Notes: generated by a model not told the origin, from the letters alone. A stretch of 64,000 nucleotides of DNA from JBOEGW01 sp050633625 (GCA_050633625.1 JBOEGW010000007.1:310001-374000); one strand, 5' to 3'. Shown: positions 1-8,667, counted from the stretch's first letter. Made by a program: numbers and translations.

Positions 1-1
1 A

Positions 2-79
2 TCTTGCGGCAACTATGCAGATCGCGAAGTCATCGCGGTTGTTGACGATGCAGCTTTTGACGATGAGGACGCGGCGTAA
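2..79 (+). CDS. rpmF: 50S ribosomal protein L32, 3' end only
   Basis: The window opens inside this gene. The last 25 codons read SCGNYADREV followed by an acidic tail ending DDEDAA and a TAA at 77-79. A CG-x-Y-x-x-REV ending is typical of alphaproteobacterial L32, where the Cys belongs to the zinc ribbon, and rpmF directly upstream of plsX is a conserved arrangement. The 5' part lies outside the window. The identification rests on the short tail plus the neighbour. Confidence 0.85.
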   Translation, partial: SCGNYADREVIAVVDDAAFDDEDAA

Positions 80-101
80 GTCACGTCTCTGACGGGTTCC
101 T

Positions 102-1199
102 ATGAGTGATATTTCCGAGAATCGGACGCTTACCACAACTGTAGGGGCCAAACGCACCGTAATTTCGGTTGACGCCATGGGCGGAGACCTTGGGCCAGCG
201 GCGGTTGTCGCTGGCCTTTCTAAATGTGTGGCCAAAAATCCTGACATCGGCTTCGTGATTCACGGCGATGAGGCCCAGCTTGCTCCGCTTCTAAAGGCCG
301 ATAAAGCCCTTGCGGCTGTCTCTGAGCTGCGCCACGCCGACGATGTGGTCACGATGAACGATAAGCCCAGCCAGATCATGCGCCATGGGCAAAAAACATC
401 CATGTGGTCCGCGATTGATGCTGTGAAAAACGGCGATGCGAGCACCTGTGTGTCCTGTGGCAACACCGGAGCGCTGATGGTGCTGTCGATGCTGCGCCTG
501 CGCAAAATCCCCGGCGTGAACCGACCCGCGATTGCCGTGCTTTGGCCCTCGCGCAATCCACAAGGCTTTAACATTTTGCTAGATGCGGGAGCTGACATTC
601 GCGCCGATGAAATGGACCTGATGCAATATGCGCTCATGGGCGCGTCTTTTGCCCGCAACGGTCTGGCTGTAGATCGTCCGCGCGTTGGCTTGCTGAACGT
701 GGGCACAGAGGAGCACAAAGGGCGCGCCGAAATCAAAGCCGCGCATGAGTTGATTGAGGAAGCCGCGACGGTCTCCGATTTCGACTATGTTGGCTTTGTT
801 GAAGGCTCCGATATGCCTTCCGATAAGGTCGATGTCATCGTCACTGACGGGTTTTCCGGCAATGTGGCGCTCAAAACCGCCGAAGGCACAGCGAATCTCG
901 TGAAGGGGTTCCTCAAGGACGCCTTCAAGGCCACGCCTGCGTCAAAACTGGCAGCTTTCATCGCCGCCCCTGCCCTGAAGCGTCTGTCCAAACGCATGGA
1001 TCCGCGCCGCTCAAACGGCGGTGTGTTTCTGGGGCTGAACGGGACTGTCGTCAAAAGCCACGGCAGCGCCGATGCGACCGCTATGGCGGCCGCTGTGAAC
1101 CTCGCCTTCAACCTTGCCCACGCAGGCTTTCAAGATAAGCTCGCTGCACGGGTTGCATATACCCCCGGTGACCGTCAGGATGAGACTCCCTCCAACTAA
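102..1199 (+). CDS. plsX: Phosphate acyltransferase PlsX
   Basis: Converts acyl-ACP to acyl-phosphate, the donor used by PlsY for phosphatidic acid synthesis; a peripheral cytoplasmic enzyme. The 365-residue product has the family N-terminal signature ISVDAMGGDLGP at about residues 22-33, a glycine-rich CGNTGALM segment near 118, and a C-terminal GGVFLGLNGTVVKSHG block typical of PlsX. Length is close to the usual 340-360; the extra ~20 N-terminal residues before the conserved start may mean translation begins slightly downstream. It lies 22 bp after rpmF and 24 bp before fabH, so it is probably in one operon with both. Confidence 0.96.
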   Translation: MSDISENRTLTTTVGAKRTVISVDAMGGDLGPAAVVAGLSKCVAKNPDIGFVIHGDEAQLAPLLKADKALAAVSELRHADDVVTMNDKPSQIMRHGQKTSMWSAIDAVKNGDASTCVSCGNTGALMVLSMLRLRKIPGVNRPAIAVLWPSRNPQGFNILLDAGADIRADEMDLMQYALMGASFARNGLAVDRPRVGLLNVGTEEHKGRAEIKAAHELIEEAATVSDFDYVGFVEGSDMPSDKVDVIVTDGFSGNVALKTAEGTANLVKGFLKDAFKATPASKLAAFIAAPALKRLSKRMDPRRSNGGVFLGLNGTVVKSHGSADATAMAAAVNLAFNLAHAGFQDKLAARVAYTPGDRQDETPSN

Positions 1200-1223
1200 A
1201 ACGCGAACGGGAAAAAAGTCGAA

Positions 1224-2198
1224 ATGACGATACGGGCTGTGGTCAAAGGGTGTGGGCATTACCTGCCCGAACGTGTGGTTCCCAACGCGTGGTTTGAAGA
1301 CAAAATAGACACCTCAGACGAGTGGATTCGCACCCGGTCGGGAATCGAAAGCCGGCGTTTTGCCGCTGAGGGCGAAACAACCTCGCATATGGCCATCAAC
1401 GCCGCCAAAAACGCGCTCAAAGATGCTGGCATTGTGGCAGAAGACATTGACGCGATTATCCTCGCCACCTCCACCCCCGATCTGACTTTTCCCTCTGTCG
1501 CCACCATGGTGCAAGACGGGCTTGGCATGACTCGCGGCTTTGGGTTCGACGTGCAGGCGGTTTGCGCCGGATTCGTTTTCGCCCTGTCCACCGCCAATGC
1601 CATGATCGTTTCGGGCCAGGCGAAGCGCGCGTTGGTCATCGGCGCTGAGACCTTTTCGCGGATTTTGGACATGGAAGACCGGGCCACCTGCGTGTTGTTT
1701 GGAGATGGCGCGGGGGCTTTGGTGCTTGAGGGGGAAGCGGGCGAAGGCGCGGCTACGGATCGCGGCATTCTCGCGACCGATCTCAACTCAGACGGCAGCC
1801 TGCGCGACATGCTTTATGTGGACGGTGGCGTGTCCACCACTGGCACCTCTGGCAAGCTGCGGATGCAAGGAAATCCCCTTTTTCGTCAAGCAGTTGGCAA
1901 GCTTGCCTCAACCGCTAACGCAGCGCTAGACAAGGCAGGACTCACCCACGCAGACGTGGATTGGATCGTGCCGCATCAAGCCAATATTCGCATCATTCAA
2001 GGCACCGCCAAAAAGCTTGGCGTGCCCATGGAAAAGGTCATTGTGACCCTGCAAGACCACGGCAATACCTCCGCCGCCTCCATCCCCTTGGCGCTTTCCA
2101 CCGCCAAATCCAAAGGCCAGATCACCCCCGGCGACGTTCTTGTCCTTGAGGCGATCGGCGGCGGATTGGCCTGGGGCGCGGTCGCACTCAGGTGGTAG
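1224..2198 (+). CDS. fabH: Beta-ketoacyl-ACP synthase III
   Basis: Condenses acetyl-CoA with malonyl-ACP to start type II fatty acid synthesis. The 324-residue protein has the complete Cys-His-Asn triad of FabH: Cys114 in VCAGF, His251 in PHQAN and Asn281 in DHGNTSAAS. The C-terminal GGGLAWGA motif is also present. Length is normal for the family. It follows plsX closely on the same strand, and membrane-lipid initiation genes are commonly paired this way. The ATG at 1224 immediately precedes the conserved region. Confidence 0.97.
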   Translation: MTIRAVVKGCGHYLPERVVPNAWFEDKIDTSDEWIRTRSGIESRRFAAEGETTSHMAINAAKNALKDAGIVAEDIDAIILATSTPDLTFPSVATMVQDGLGMTRGFGFDVQAVCAGFVFALSTANAMIVSGQAKRALVIGAETFSRILDMEDRATCVLFGDGAGALVLEGEAGEGAATDRGILATDLNSDGSLRDMLYVDGGVSTTGTSGKLRMQGNPLFRQAVGKLASTANAALDKAGLTHADVDWIVPHQANIRIIQGTAKKLGVPMEKVIVTLQDHGNTSAASIPLALSTAKSKGQITPGDVLVLEAIGGGLAWGAVALRW

Positions 2199-2285
2199 CC
2201 TCAATGCGCCCGCTCAAACCCTTGATCTTGACTTAGAATCTCTTTGCCCCCATGATTTAGCGAACGCCTTATTCCGGGGGGAAAC

Positions 2286-2588
2286 ATGAGCGAAAAGACA
2301 TTGACACGAATGGACCTGAGCGAAGCTGTTTTTCGCGAAGTTGGTCTCTCTCGCAACGAAAGCGCGCAGCTCGTGGAGAGCGTATTGGGCCATCTGTCCG
2401 ATGCGCTGGCGGGCGGTGATACCGTGAAAATTTCGTCCTTCGGGACGTTTTCGGTGCGCGACAAAGCGGCCCGCGTTGGGCGCAACCCAAAAACAGGGCA
2501 AGAAGTGCCGATCCTGCCACGCAGAGTTCTGACCTTCCGGCCCTCCCACATTATGAAAGAACGGGTCGCGGCGGGAAACAAACGCTGA
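2286..2588 (+). CDS. ihfA: Integration host factor alpha subunit
   Basis: Sequence-specific DNA-bending protein that forms a heterodimer with IHF beta. The 100-residue product starts MSEKTLTRMDLSEAVF and has the HU/IHF DNA-binding arm FGTFSVRDKAARVGRNPKTG at about residues 56-75, with the conserved RNPKTG. It has an ATG with GGGGG just upstream (2276-2280). It lies 88 bp after fabH and just upstream of a MerR-type gene, a gene order common in Rhodobacteraceae. IHF supports recombination and transcription and affects phage and GTA genes in other systems. Confidence 0.96.
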   Translation: MSEKTLTRMDLSEAVFREVGLSRNESAQLVESVLGHLSDALAGGDTVKISSFGTFSVRDKAARVGRNPKTGQEVPILPRRVLTFRPSHIMKERVAAGNKR

Positions 2589-2624
2589 ACCTAGTTTTTG
2601 AGCAGGAAGAGAACGGGCAGCACC

Positions 2625-4031
2625 ATGGATAAAAAGTCACCCGACGCCTTTCGCACGATCAGCGAGGTGGCAGAGTGGCTCGGCGTGCCGACCCACGTCC
2701 TGCGGTTTTGGGAAAGCCGTTTTAGTCAGGTGAAACCTGTAAAACGCGCAGGCGGGCGACGGTATTATCGTCCCGCCGATATGGAATTGTTGGGCGGCAT
2801 TCGCAAGCTCCTCCATGAAGACGGGATGACAATTCGCGGCGTGCAAAAACTGCTGCGCGAAGAAGGCATCAAATATGTCGCTGCACTGTCGCCTTCCGTC
2901 GATGGCGAGGGCGCGAGTGAAGACTCTCCTGCACTGCGCGATGTGACCCCGTCCAATGTTGTCCAGCTAGACAGGCACACAGAAAACCCGGTTGCGCCCG
3001 AAACGGCAGCCCCCGAACCTGAAACCGCTGCGATGGATTTTGGCGATACCGCCCCATCGCCTGCGGAACCGCCGTCAGAGCTTGAGAGCACCGATGTTTC
3101 CACGGCGCAAAGCGGTGAGACGCAGCTTGAAGCCCCTCTTGAGAGGCCCACGTCAGAGGAACTGGCCGAGACTGCCGCCCCCCAAACCCAGCCCGCCCCC
3201 GAAATCGAAGATACGGTAATCGAAGATACAGGAGATGTGGCGCTCGGGGATGCGACGACCGGTGAGGTAACCCCAGTTGAGCAGGCTCCGGTTGAGGCAT
3301 CAGCCACCGAAACTCCAGCAGATGCAGCGCCAATGAGTGCAGCGCCAGTGGATGAGGGCATTGGCGATCTCGCGTCTGGAGAGGAAGACGCGAGTGTTGC
3401 CGTGGGTGCCGCTGATGGTGCAGCCAAAACGCCCGCGCCACAGCCTCCCACCGAGCCAACACCAGCGCCGCCCACTACGGACGCGCCCATTGATGATGCT
3501 TCGCTTGTAGACGCTTCTGTTGTGGTTGCCCCCAAAGAAGAAGTCGCCAGTGCGGACGCTCCAGACTTTGCGGCGCCTGATGCGGTGCCCCCGGCCGATG
3601 ATCTGCAAACACAAGAGCACCCCGTTGATCCGCCCGCGCCTGATGCTCCGCCCGCCGCCGAAAACACGCCGGATGTTTCTGTGAACGAGGCAACTCTTGG
3701 CGCGCCCGAAGGTCCATCCCCCGCCGCTGTTGAGACCTCAGAAGGCGTTTCGGCTGAAACGCCAGACTTGGGCACGGATGAGGAAGATGCCGCGCTCGCG
3801 ACAACCGATTTGAGCGCCCCGCCACCGCCGCCTGCCCTCGTGATGCCCGATATTCCCAATGACCCCAGTGATGAGGGCATCACCCTTCCCACGCCCATTT
3901 CGGCGCGGTTGCGGGCTTTGAGCGGGAGCGAAACAAAACCAAGTGCCGCGCATCTGCGCGCCTTTTCGGATCGGCTCGAAGCCCTGCGCGCAACCAAGCC
4001 ACAGGGCGGCGCGGATCATGGTCACCTCTGA
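2625..4031 (+). CDS. MerR-family regulator with long acidic Ala/Pro-rich tail
   Basis: Residues 1-85 form a MerR-type winged helix-turn-helix: FRTISEVAEWLGVP, then LRFWESRF and the wing GGRRYYRPADMELL. The remaining ~380 residues are dominated by Ala, Pro, Glu, Asp and Thr with no recognisable fold. A short ordered segment (ARLRALSGS, HLRAFSDRLEALRA) sits at the extreme C-terminus. The regulated target is unknown. I prefer the ATG at 2625; a TTG at 2598 in frame would add 9 residues. It follows ihfA and precedes tRNA-Pro. The tail gives a long open antisense frame that is only a composition artefact. Confidence 0.85.
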   Translation: MDKKSPDAFRTISEVAEWLGVPTHVLRFWESRFSQVKPVKRAGGRRYYRPADMELLGGIRKLLHEDGMTIRGVQKLLREEGIKYVAALSPSVDGEGASEDSPALRDVTPSNVVQLDRHTENPVAPETAAPEPETAAMDFGDTAPSPAEPPSELESTDVSTAQSGETQLEAPLERPTSEELAETAAPQTQPAPEIEDTVIEDTGDVALGDATTGEVTPVEQAPVEASATETPADAAPMSAAPVDEGIGDLASGEEDASVAVGAADGAAKTPAPQPPTEPTPAPPTTDAPIDDASLVDASVVVAPKEEVASADAPDFAAPDAVPPADDLQTQEHPVDPPAPDAPPAAENTPDVSVNEATLGAPEGPSPAAVETSEGVSAETPDLGTDEEDAALATTDLSAPPPPPALVMPDIPNDPSDEGITLPTPISARLRALSGSETKPSAAHLRAFSDRLEALRATKPQGGADHGHL

Positions 4032-4093
4032 GCAAAATTCATGGCGAAACGCACTTGCCCCCACGCGCAAAACCGCTATGTAGAGGGCCACGT

Positions 4094-4170
4094 CGGGCTA
4101 TGGCGCAGTCTGGTAGCGCGTCCGTCTGGGGGACGGAAGGTCGCAGGTTCAAGTCCTGCTAGCCCGACCA
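4094..4170 (+). tRNA. tRNA-Pro (anticodon GGG)
   Basis: A 77-nt cloverleaf. The acceptor strands CGGGCTA and TAGCCCG pair fully, followed by A and an encoded CCA. The anticodon stem TCCGT/ACGGA encloses the loop CTGGGGG, giving anticodon GGG. The T arm GCAGG-TTCAAGT-CCTGC pairs fully. The gene sits between the MerR-like gene and the dCTP deaminase. Confidence 0.97.
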
Positions 4171-4252
4171 ACATCGACCCGCCCGCCCGCATTTGGGCGG
4201 GCGTTCGTGTATCTGGCGCGCCGATTTTGCCGCCTATGAGGGGGACAGTGTG

Positions 4253-5335
4253 ATGACGGGAACCGGCGTATTGCCGAGCCAAGCCATTGGCGAAATGATC
4301 AAGACGGGCATGCTCAAAGGCACCCCGGAGATCCTCGATGCGCAAATCCAACCGGCGTCTCTCGATTTGCGTTTGGGCACTGTGGCCTATCGGGTGCGGG
4401 CGTCGTTTTTGGCGGGCGATGGGCGCAGCGTTGCTGAGCGCTTGGACGAGTTCGAAATGCATCGAATCGACCTGACAAACGGCGCGGTTCTGGAAAAAGG
4501 CGCGGTCTATGTTGTTCCACTCATGGAAAGCTTGGCCCTCCCTGAAGGGATTCAGGCCGTTGCCAATGCCAAAAGTTCCACTGGGCGTCTTGATCTGCTG
4601 ACGCGGCTGATCACTGATGGTGGCGTTGAGTTTGATCGCATTGCCCAAGGCTACACAGGGCCGCTCTATGCTGAGATTTGCCCGCGCAGTTTTTCGGTGT
4701 TGGTGCGCCCTGGCATGCGGCTCAATCAAATCCGGTTTCGCCAAGGTCAGGCTGTGTTGAGCGATGCGGAGCTAAAATCGCGCCACGCGCAGGATCGACT
4801 TGTGGATGGGGATGCGGTGATTGACCATGGGCTAGGGTTTTCGGTCGATCTGAAACCGCGCGAAGACGGGCTGGTGGGGTACCGCGCCAAACCCCATACC
4901 GGCGTGATCGACCTCGATTTGATTGGCCATTATGACGCCGCGCAGTACTGGGAGCCGATTTTCACCCATGAGGAACAAATCATCCTCGACCCCGGCGCAT
5001 TTTATATTCTGGTGAGCCGCGAGGCGGTTCATATTCCGCCCGATTGCGCCGCAGAAATGGCGCCTTACCTCGCGATGGTGGGCGAATTCAGGGTTCATTA
5101 TGCCGGGTTTTTCGATCCGGGCTTTGGCCATGATGCGGCCGGCGGCGCTGGCTCGCGTGGGGTATTGGAAGTGCGCTGCCACGAAGCCCCATTTGTGTTG
5201 GAACACGGGCAGGTCGTTGGTCGTTTGGTTTATGAACGCATGTCTGAGGTGCCCGAAGCGCTTTATGGCACTGACATCAAGTCAAATTATCAAGGCCAAG
5301 GGCTCAAACTTTCAAAGCATTTTCGCGCGGGCTAA
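4253..5335 (+). CDS. dcd: dCTP deaminase, long two-domain form
   Basis: Deaminates dCTP to dUTP for thymidylate synthesis. At 360 residues it is about twice the length of E. coli Dcd (193), matching the long alphaproteobacterial family with separate DCD_N and DCD_C regions. Family motifs in the N-terminal half are IQPASLDLRLG (about 32-42), AKSSTGR (106-112) and RPGMRLNQIRF (152-162). The C-terminal half repeats the dUTPase-like fold (ILDPGAFYIL, YAGFFDPGFG). I chose ATG at 4253; GTG at 4250 is directly adjacent. It is the only gene between tRNA-Pro and the convergent GGDEF gene. Confidence 0.9.
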   Translation: MTGTGVLPSQAIGEMIKTGMLKGTPEILDAQIQPASLDLRLGTVAYRVRASFLAGDGRSVAERLDEFEMHRIDLTNGAVLEKGAVYVVPLMESLALPEGIQAVANAKSSTGRLDLLTRLITDGGVEFDRIAQGYTGPLYAEICPRSFSVLVRPGMRLNQIRFRQGQAVLSDAELKSRHAQDRLVDGDAVIDHGLGFSVDLKPREDGLVGYRAKPHTGVIDLDLIGHYDAAQYWEPIFTHEEQIILDPGAFYILVSREAVHIPPDCAAEMAPYLAMVGEFRVHYAGFFDPGFGHDAAGGAGSRGVLEVRCHEAPFVLEHGQVVGRLVYERMSEVPEALYGTDIKSNYQGQGLKLSKHFRAG

Positions 5336-5336
5336 C

Positions 5337-6773
5337 TCAGGTTAGCAGATCGCGAGGAGGTCGGACGAAATTCGTCAGAACACGATCGCGCCCGGTGTCC
5401 TTGGCTTGATACAAAGCGTCATCTGCACGTTTGACCGCCGCCTCAATCGAAATCTCGCCCGGCTCCACCTTGGACACGCCAAAGGACGCGGTGATTTGCG
5501 GCAAAGAGGTGTCCTCAATCGAAAGCCCGCGCAATTTCGCCCGCAGGCGTTCGGCAACGACAAGCGCGATCTCCTTGCCTGAACTGGGCAAAACGATCAG
5601 AAACTCCTCACCGCCCCAGCGCGCCAAAACGTCTGCTTCCCGCAGCCCCGTGCGCATCATCGCCGTCGCGGCCACCAAGACACGATCCCCAACATCGTGG
5701 CCGTATTGATCATTGATGCCCTTAAAGTGATCCAAATCCACGAGAATGACACCACTTTGCGCACCATAGCCGCCACGGCTGATCGCCAGCGAAGCGCCAA
5801 AGCGGTTCGATGCGCCGGTAAGAACGTCAGTAATGGATGCGCGCGACAAGTGGCGTTCATTTTCGCGGCGTTTTCGCTCCGTAAACTCATGCGCGCGCGC
5901 ACTGTAAACCACTGTCAAAGCAACGAACCAGATCATACTGATCACGAAATGCGTGGTGCTGGCAGGAAGAAGGACTGCACTACCGCCGATTGCGAAAATC
6001 GCCCAAAGAGCCAGTGGAACAAAGGCTGCCGAGGCCAGCTGAAATCGGCCCAATTTTCCCAAAGCCGTGTTTGAAACCAATACCCGCACTTCACGCGCAT
6101 GAATGAAACTCAGGATATTTGCAAAGGCGAGCGGCAGCAAAATCGCGATGGTCGGCAACGACATCGCGCCATGTACAACGTCAAGGCTCAAGATATGCCC
6201 GACAAGCGCAGAAAGCGGAAAAAATGGCGAAAAGGACGACAGCAACAGCCCAAACGTGGCATGGCGCTGGCGCAATAACTGTGACGCTGACACAAAAATC
6301 AGCGTCACCGAGGTGTTCCACCCCTTTTGAATCAAAGCGTCAAAATGCAATGCCCCTTGGAGCGCTGTATTTGCCTCCTCCATGAACGTGAGTGGCCCTT
6401 GTGGCTGAAGAGCGCAATACATGGAATAACTCGACAAAAGGGTCGCTGCGACCAAGGCAAACTTCACGTCCCGCTTCATCGCCACGAGGGGCACCCAGCG
6501 TACAAAAGCGTAAAGAACCAAGAGCGCCGTCAACGCGGAAAATAAGTGCGTTCCGGGACCGTCGACAAATGGTTGGTAAAGGATACGAATCTGAGTTGCA
6601 TAGCCAATGACCGCGAGCACGGCGAAGCAAGACGACACGCCAAGCGCCCATTTATAAGCGCCCATCAAACGCAGATAAAACTCGAAATGCACCTGTCCTG
6701 CATGAACCAAGTCTGGTTCATGAAGCGATGCCCTCGCGAAATCGAGGTTCGTTGTGATCGGGTGGGCCTTCAC
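5337..6773 (-). CDS. Membrane-anchored diguanylate cyclase (GGDEF domain)
   Basis: A 478-residue protein with about seven or eight hydrophobic segments in residues 40-290 and a C-terminal GGDEF domain from about 312. The active-site motif is GGEEF at 387-391, preceded by DLDHFKGINDQYGHDVGD (346-363). The allosteric I-site RxxD is present at 378-381, five residues upstream of the active site, so product inhibition is likely. It should make cyclic di-GMP from GTP at the inner membrane in response to an unknown signal. The gene is monocistronic, converging on dcd with a 1-bp gap. A CtrA-like site lies about 70 bp upstream of the start. Confidence 0.92.
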   Translation of the reverse strand: MKAHPITTNLDFARASLHEPDLVHAGQVHFEFYLRLMGAYKWALGVSSCFAVLAVIGYATQIRILYQPFVDGPGTHLFSALTALLVLYAFVRWVPLVAMKRDVKFALVAATLLSSYSMYCALQPQGPLTFMEEANTALQGALHFDALIQKGWNTSVTLIFVSASQLLRQRHATFGLLLSSFSPFFPLSALVGHILSLDVVHGAMSLPTIAILLPLAFANILSFIHAREVRVLVSNTALGKLGRFQLASAAFVPLALWAIFAIGGSAVLLPASTTHFVISMIWFVALTVVYSARAHEFTERKRRENERHLSRASITDVLTGASNRFGASLAISRGGYGAQSGVILVDLDHFKGINDQYGHDVGDRVLVAATAMMRTGLREADVLARWGGEEFLIVLPSSGKEIALVVAERLRAKLRGLSIEDTSLPQITASFGVSKVEPGEISIEAAVKRADDALYQAKDTGRDRVLTNFVRPPRDLLT

Positions 6774-6843
6774 ATCAAAAGCCTTTTTCTTTCAGGTCTA
6801 CAAAATGAATCCCCGTTCGCCCGTTAACACTATCAAAGTAAGC

Positions 6844-6858
6844 TTAGCGATTGATTAA
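6844..6858 (-). promoter_or_regulatory. CtrA-like site upstream of the diguanylate cyclase
   Basis: The plus strand reads TTAG-N7-TTAA, one base from the CtrA consensus TTAA-N7-TTAA. It lies 71-85 bp upstream of the GGDEF start, in the only gap that could hold that gene's promoter. Being AT-rich in a GC-rich genome makes it noticeable, but an imperfect site alone is weak evidence. Confidence 0.35.
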
Positions 6859-6938
6859 TGCGGGTCCAGCGCACACCTGCCCAAAAGGTAGTGTTAGCGC
6901 GAACACCTCCCAATTCTTCAGAAAAAAAGTCTAAAATT

Positions 6939-7145
6939 TTAGCGCATGCGCCGCATGAGTTTCGCCATTTTGCGCGCGTTGTTTGCTGTTTTTTTGGCTT
7001 TGCGCGCTTGGAGCTTTTCCTGCTCTGTCATGTCCTGCGGCGCTTTGCCGCGCCCGACAGCACGGTCAATCCCGGCATTCATGCCACGCTGCAAAAGCGG
7101 GCCAAGAAGCATACGCAACAGTCTAAATATTTGATTGGGGTTCAT
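6939..7145 (-). CDS. Small basic hypothetical protein downstream of scpB
   Basis: A 68-residue product starting MNPNQIFRLLRMLLGPLLQRG, with an amphipathic or hydrophobic N-terminal stretch and a Lys/Arg-rich C-terminal half (KLQARKAKKTANNARKMAKL). I do not recognise a named family. The start at 7145 is favoured over 7172 because GGGCGAGCAG lies just upstream. It follows scpB by 59 bp in the same direction and may be the last gene of the dgt/argS/nagZ/scpAB run. In many relatives as I recall them, a gene of this kind precedes tatABC, which is absent here. Confidence 0.6.
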   Translation of the reverse strand: MNPNQIFRLLRMLLGPLLQRGMNAGIDRAVGRGKAPQDMTEQEKLQARKAKKTANNARKMAKLMRRMR

Positions 7146-7204
7146 CTGCTCGCCCTCATTTTTTGTGAGCATAGCAGAGAAAGGCTAAATCCCCAAGGGC
7201 CGCG

Positions 7205-7861
7205 CTAGGTTTCGTCCTCAAACAATTCGGCCTGATCCTCATCGGCCTCGTCCTCATCATCAGACTCCGCATCTTGAAACCCGGGCACGGGCCGGCTTTC
7301 CAGAAGCCCCGCCGAACGCAATTCCTTAAGCCCGGGCAAGTCGCGCGCGCTCTCAAGACCGAAATGATCCAAAAACCCCTGTGTCACCACAAAGGTCACA
7401 GGCCGACCGGGGGTCATTTTGCGCCGTCCAAACCGGATCCATTCCATCTCAATCAGTTGATCAATCGTGCCGCGCGACACCGAAACCCCCCGAATTTCCT
7501 CGATTTCGGCCCGCGTCACCGGCTGGTGATAGGCGATGATTGCAAGGGTTTCGATCGCGGCGCGGCTGAGTTTACGCTGCTCAACCGTTTCTTTTTGCAT
7601 GAGATATCCAAGATCGGGCGCCGTGCGGATCGCCCAGGCGTCGCCCACCCGCACAACCCGCACCCCGCGCCCCTCATAGCGTTTTGACAGATGCGCCAGC
7701 GCCTCCAACGGCTCAGCACCATGCGGCATCCGGTCCACCAGCTCCGCAACCTTCACTGGCTCCGCCGCTGCAAACAAAATTGCCTCCACCATGCGCTCCT
7801 GTTCGCCCATCGGCGGCGCTTCAAAAAGGCTCTCTTCTTGCCCCTTCAGATCGTCAGCCAT
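7205..7861 (-). CDS. scpB: Segregation and condensation protein B
   Basis: ScpB subunit of the SMC-ScpAB condensin, which organises and segregates the chromosome. The 218-residue protein shows the tandem winged-helix signatures VEAILFAAAEPV (about 25-36), AIETLAIIAYHQPVTRAEIE (100-119) and VSRGTIDQLIE. It ends in an acidic tail rich in Asp and Glu. Its start overlaps the scpA stop by one base (TGATG), so the two are translationally coupled. Confidence 0.95.
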   Translation of the reverse strand: MADDLKGQEESLFEAPPMGEQERMVEAILFAAAEPVKVAELVDRMPHGAEPLEALAHLSKRYEGRGVRVVRVGDAWAIRTAPDLGYLMQKETVEQRKLSRAAIETLAIIAYHQPVTRAEIEEIRGVSVSRGTIDQLIEMEWIRFGRRKMTPGRPVTFVVTQGFLDHFGLESARDLPGLKELRSAGLLESRPVPGFQDAESDDEDEADEDQAELFEDET

Positions 7862-8667
7862 CAGTCTTGCCTCTTTCGGATTTGAATAGGCGCGAAGGTC
7901 TCGCCCTGCTTGATTTCAATCATGCCGGTTTTCACAAGCTCCAAACTGGCCGCAAAACTTGCGGCCAAAGCGGAGCGGCGCTTGGCGGGGTCCGCCGTCC
8001 AGCCCGCAGGCAAATAGCTCGACAAATCGGTCCAATCCCCCGCAAATCCAATCATCTCGCGCATCCGGTCCAGCGCTTGTTCCATCGACATAATCGCGTC
8101 TCGGTCGAGTACAAAGGGGCGAAACTCGTCGCGCGTGCGAATGCGCGCATAGCCCTGCATCAAGTCCAAAAGCGACGCGGAATAGATCACTTTGCGCCGC
8201 CGCTCCACCCCCTCAACTTCGCCGCGCGCAAAGAAGTCGCGCCCCATCTGATCGCGCGCCATGAGCTTGGCCGCCGCATCGCGCATCGCTTGCAACCGTT
8301 CAAGCTGGAACGCCAAATGGGCCGCCAATTCCTCGCCCGATGGGCCGTCCTCACTGGGGTCCGGAGGCAACAAAAGCCGCGACTTCAAAAACGCCAGCCA
8401 CGCCGCCATCACCAGGTAATCCGCCGCAAGCTCAATGCGCAAATCATGCGCGCGCTCGATGAACAACAGATATTGCTCCGCCAATTGGCGCACCGATATT
8501 TTGCGCAGATCGACCTTCTGAGTGCGCGACATCGTCAGCAGCAAATCAAGCGGCCCTTCATAGCCGTCGACGTCAACAATCAGCGCCTCAGCGGCCAAGC
8601 GCTCAGACACCGACATTGCGTCTGCCTCAAATTCCTGCTGCTCGGCCATAAAGCGCGCGGCCCCCAA
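7861..8667 (-). CDS. scpA: Segregation and condensation protein A
   Basis: Kleisin subunit of SMC-ScpAB. The 268-residue product has the diagnostic N-terminal block DGYEGPLDLLLTMSRTQKVDLRKIS (about 33-57 in this frame) and the following ADYLVMAAWLAFLKSRLLLP. The frame opens with TTG at 8667, which has AGGAG seven bases upstream. An ATG at 8649 is possible but has no clear ribosome site. It lies 68 bp after nagZ and overlaps scpB. The nagZ-scpA-scpB order is conserved in Rhodobacterales. Confidence 0.95.
   Translation of the reverse strand: MGAARFMAEQQEFEADAMSVSERLAAEALIVDVDGYEGPLDLLLTMSRTQKVDLRKISVRQLAEQYLLFIERAHDLRIELAADYLVMAAWLAFLKSRLLLPPDPSEDGPSGEELAAHLAFQLERLQAMRDAAAKLMARDQMGRDFFARGEVEGVERRRKVIYSASLLDLMQGYARIRTRDEFRPFVLDRDAIMSMEQALDRMREMIGFAGDWTDLSSYLPAGWTADPAKRRSALAASFAASLELVKTGMIEIKQGETFAPIQIRKRQD

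Noticed and set aside
2765..3997. 410-codon minus-strand frame, Ser/Ala/Gly-rich
   Set aside because: It is the antisense of the low-complexity MerR-protein tail; the composition simply mirrors Ala/Pro/Glu codons and it has no domain or ribosome site.
6103..6385. Plus-strand small frames at 5.4-6.8 kb
   Set aside because: All lie opposite the diguanylate cyclase and show no independent signals.
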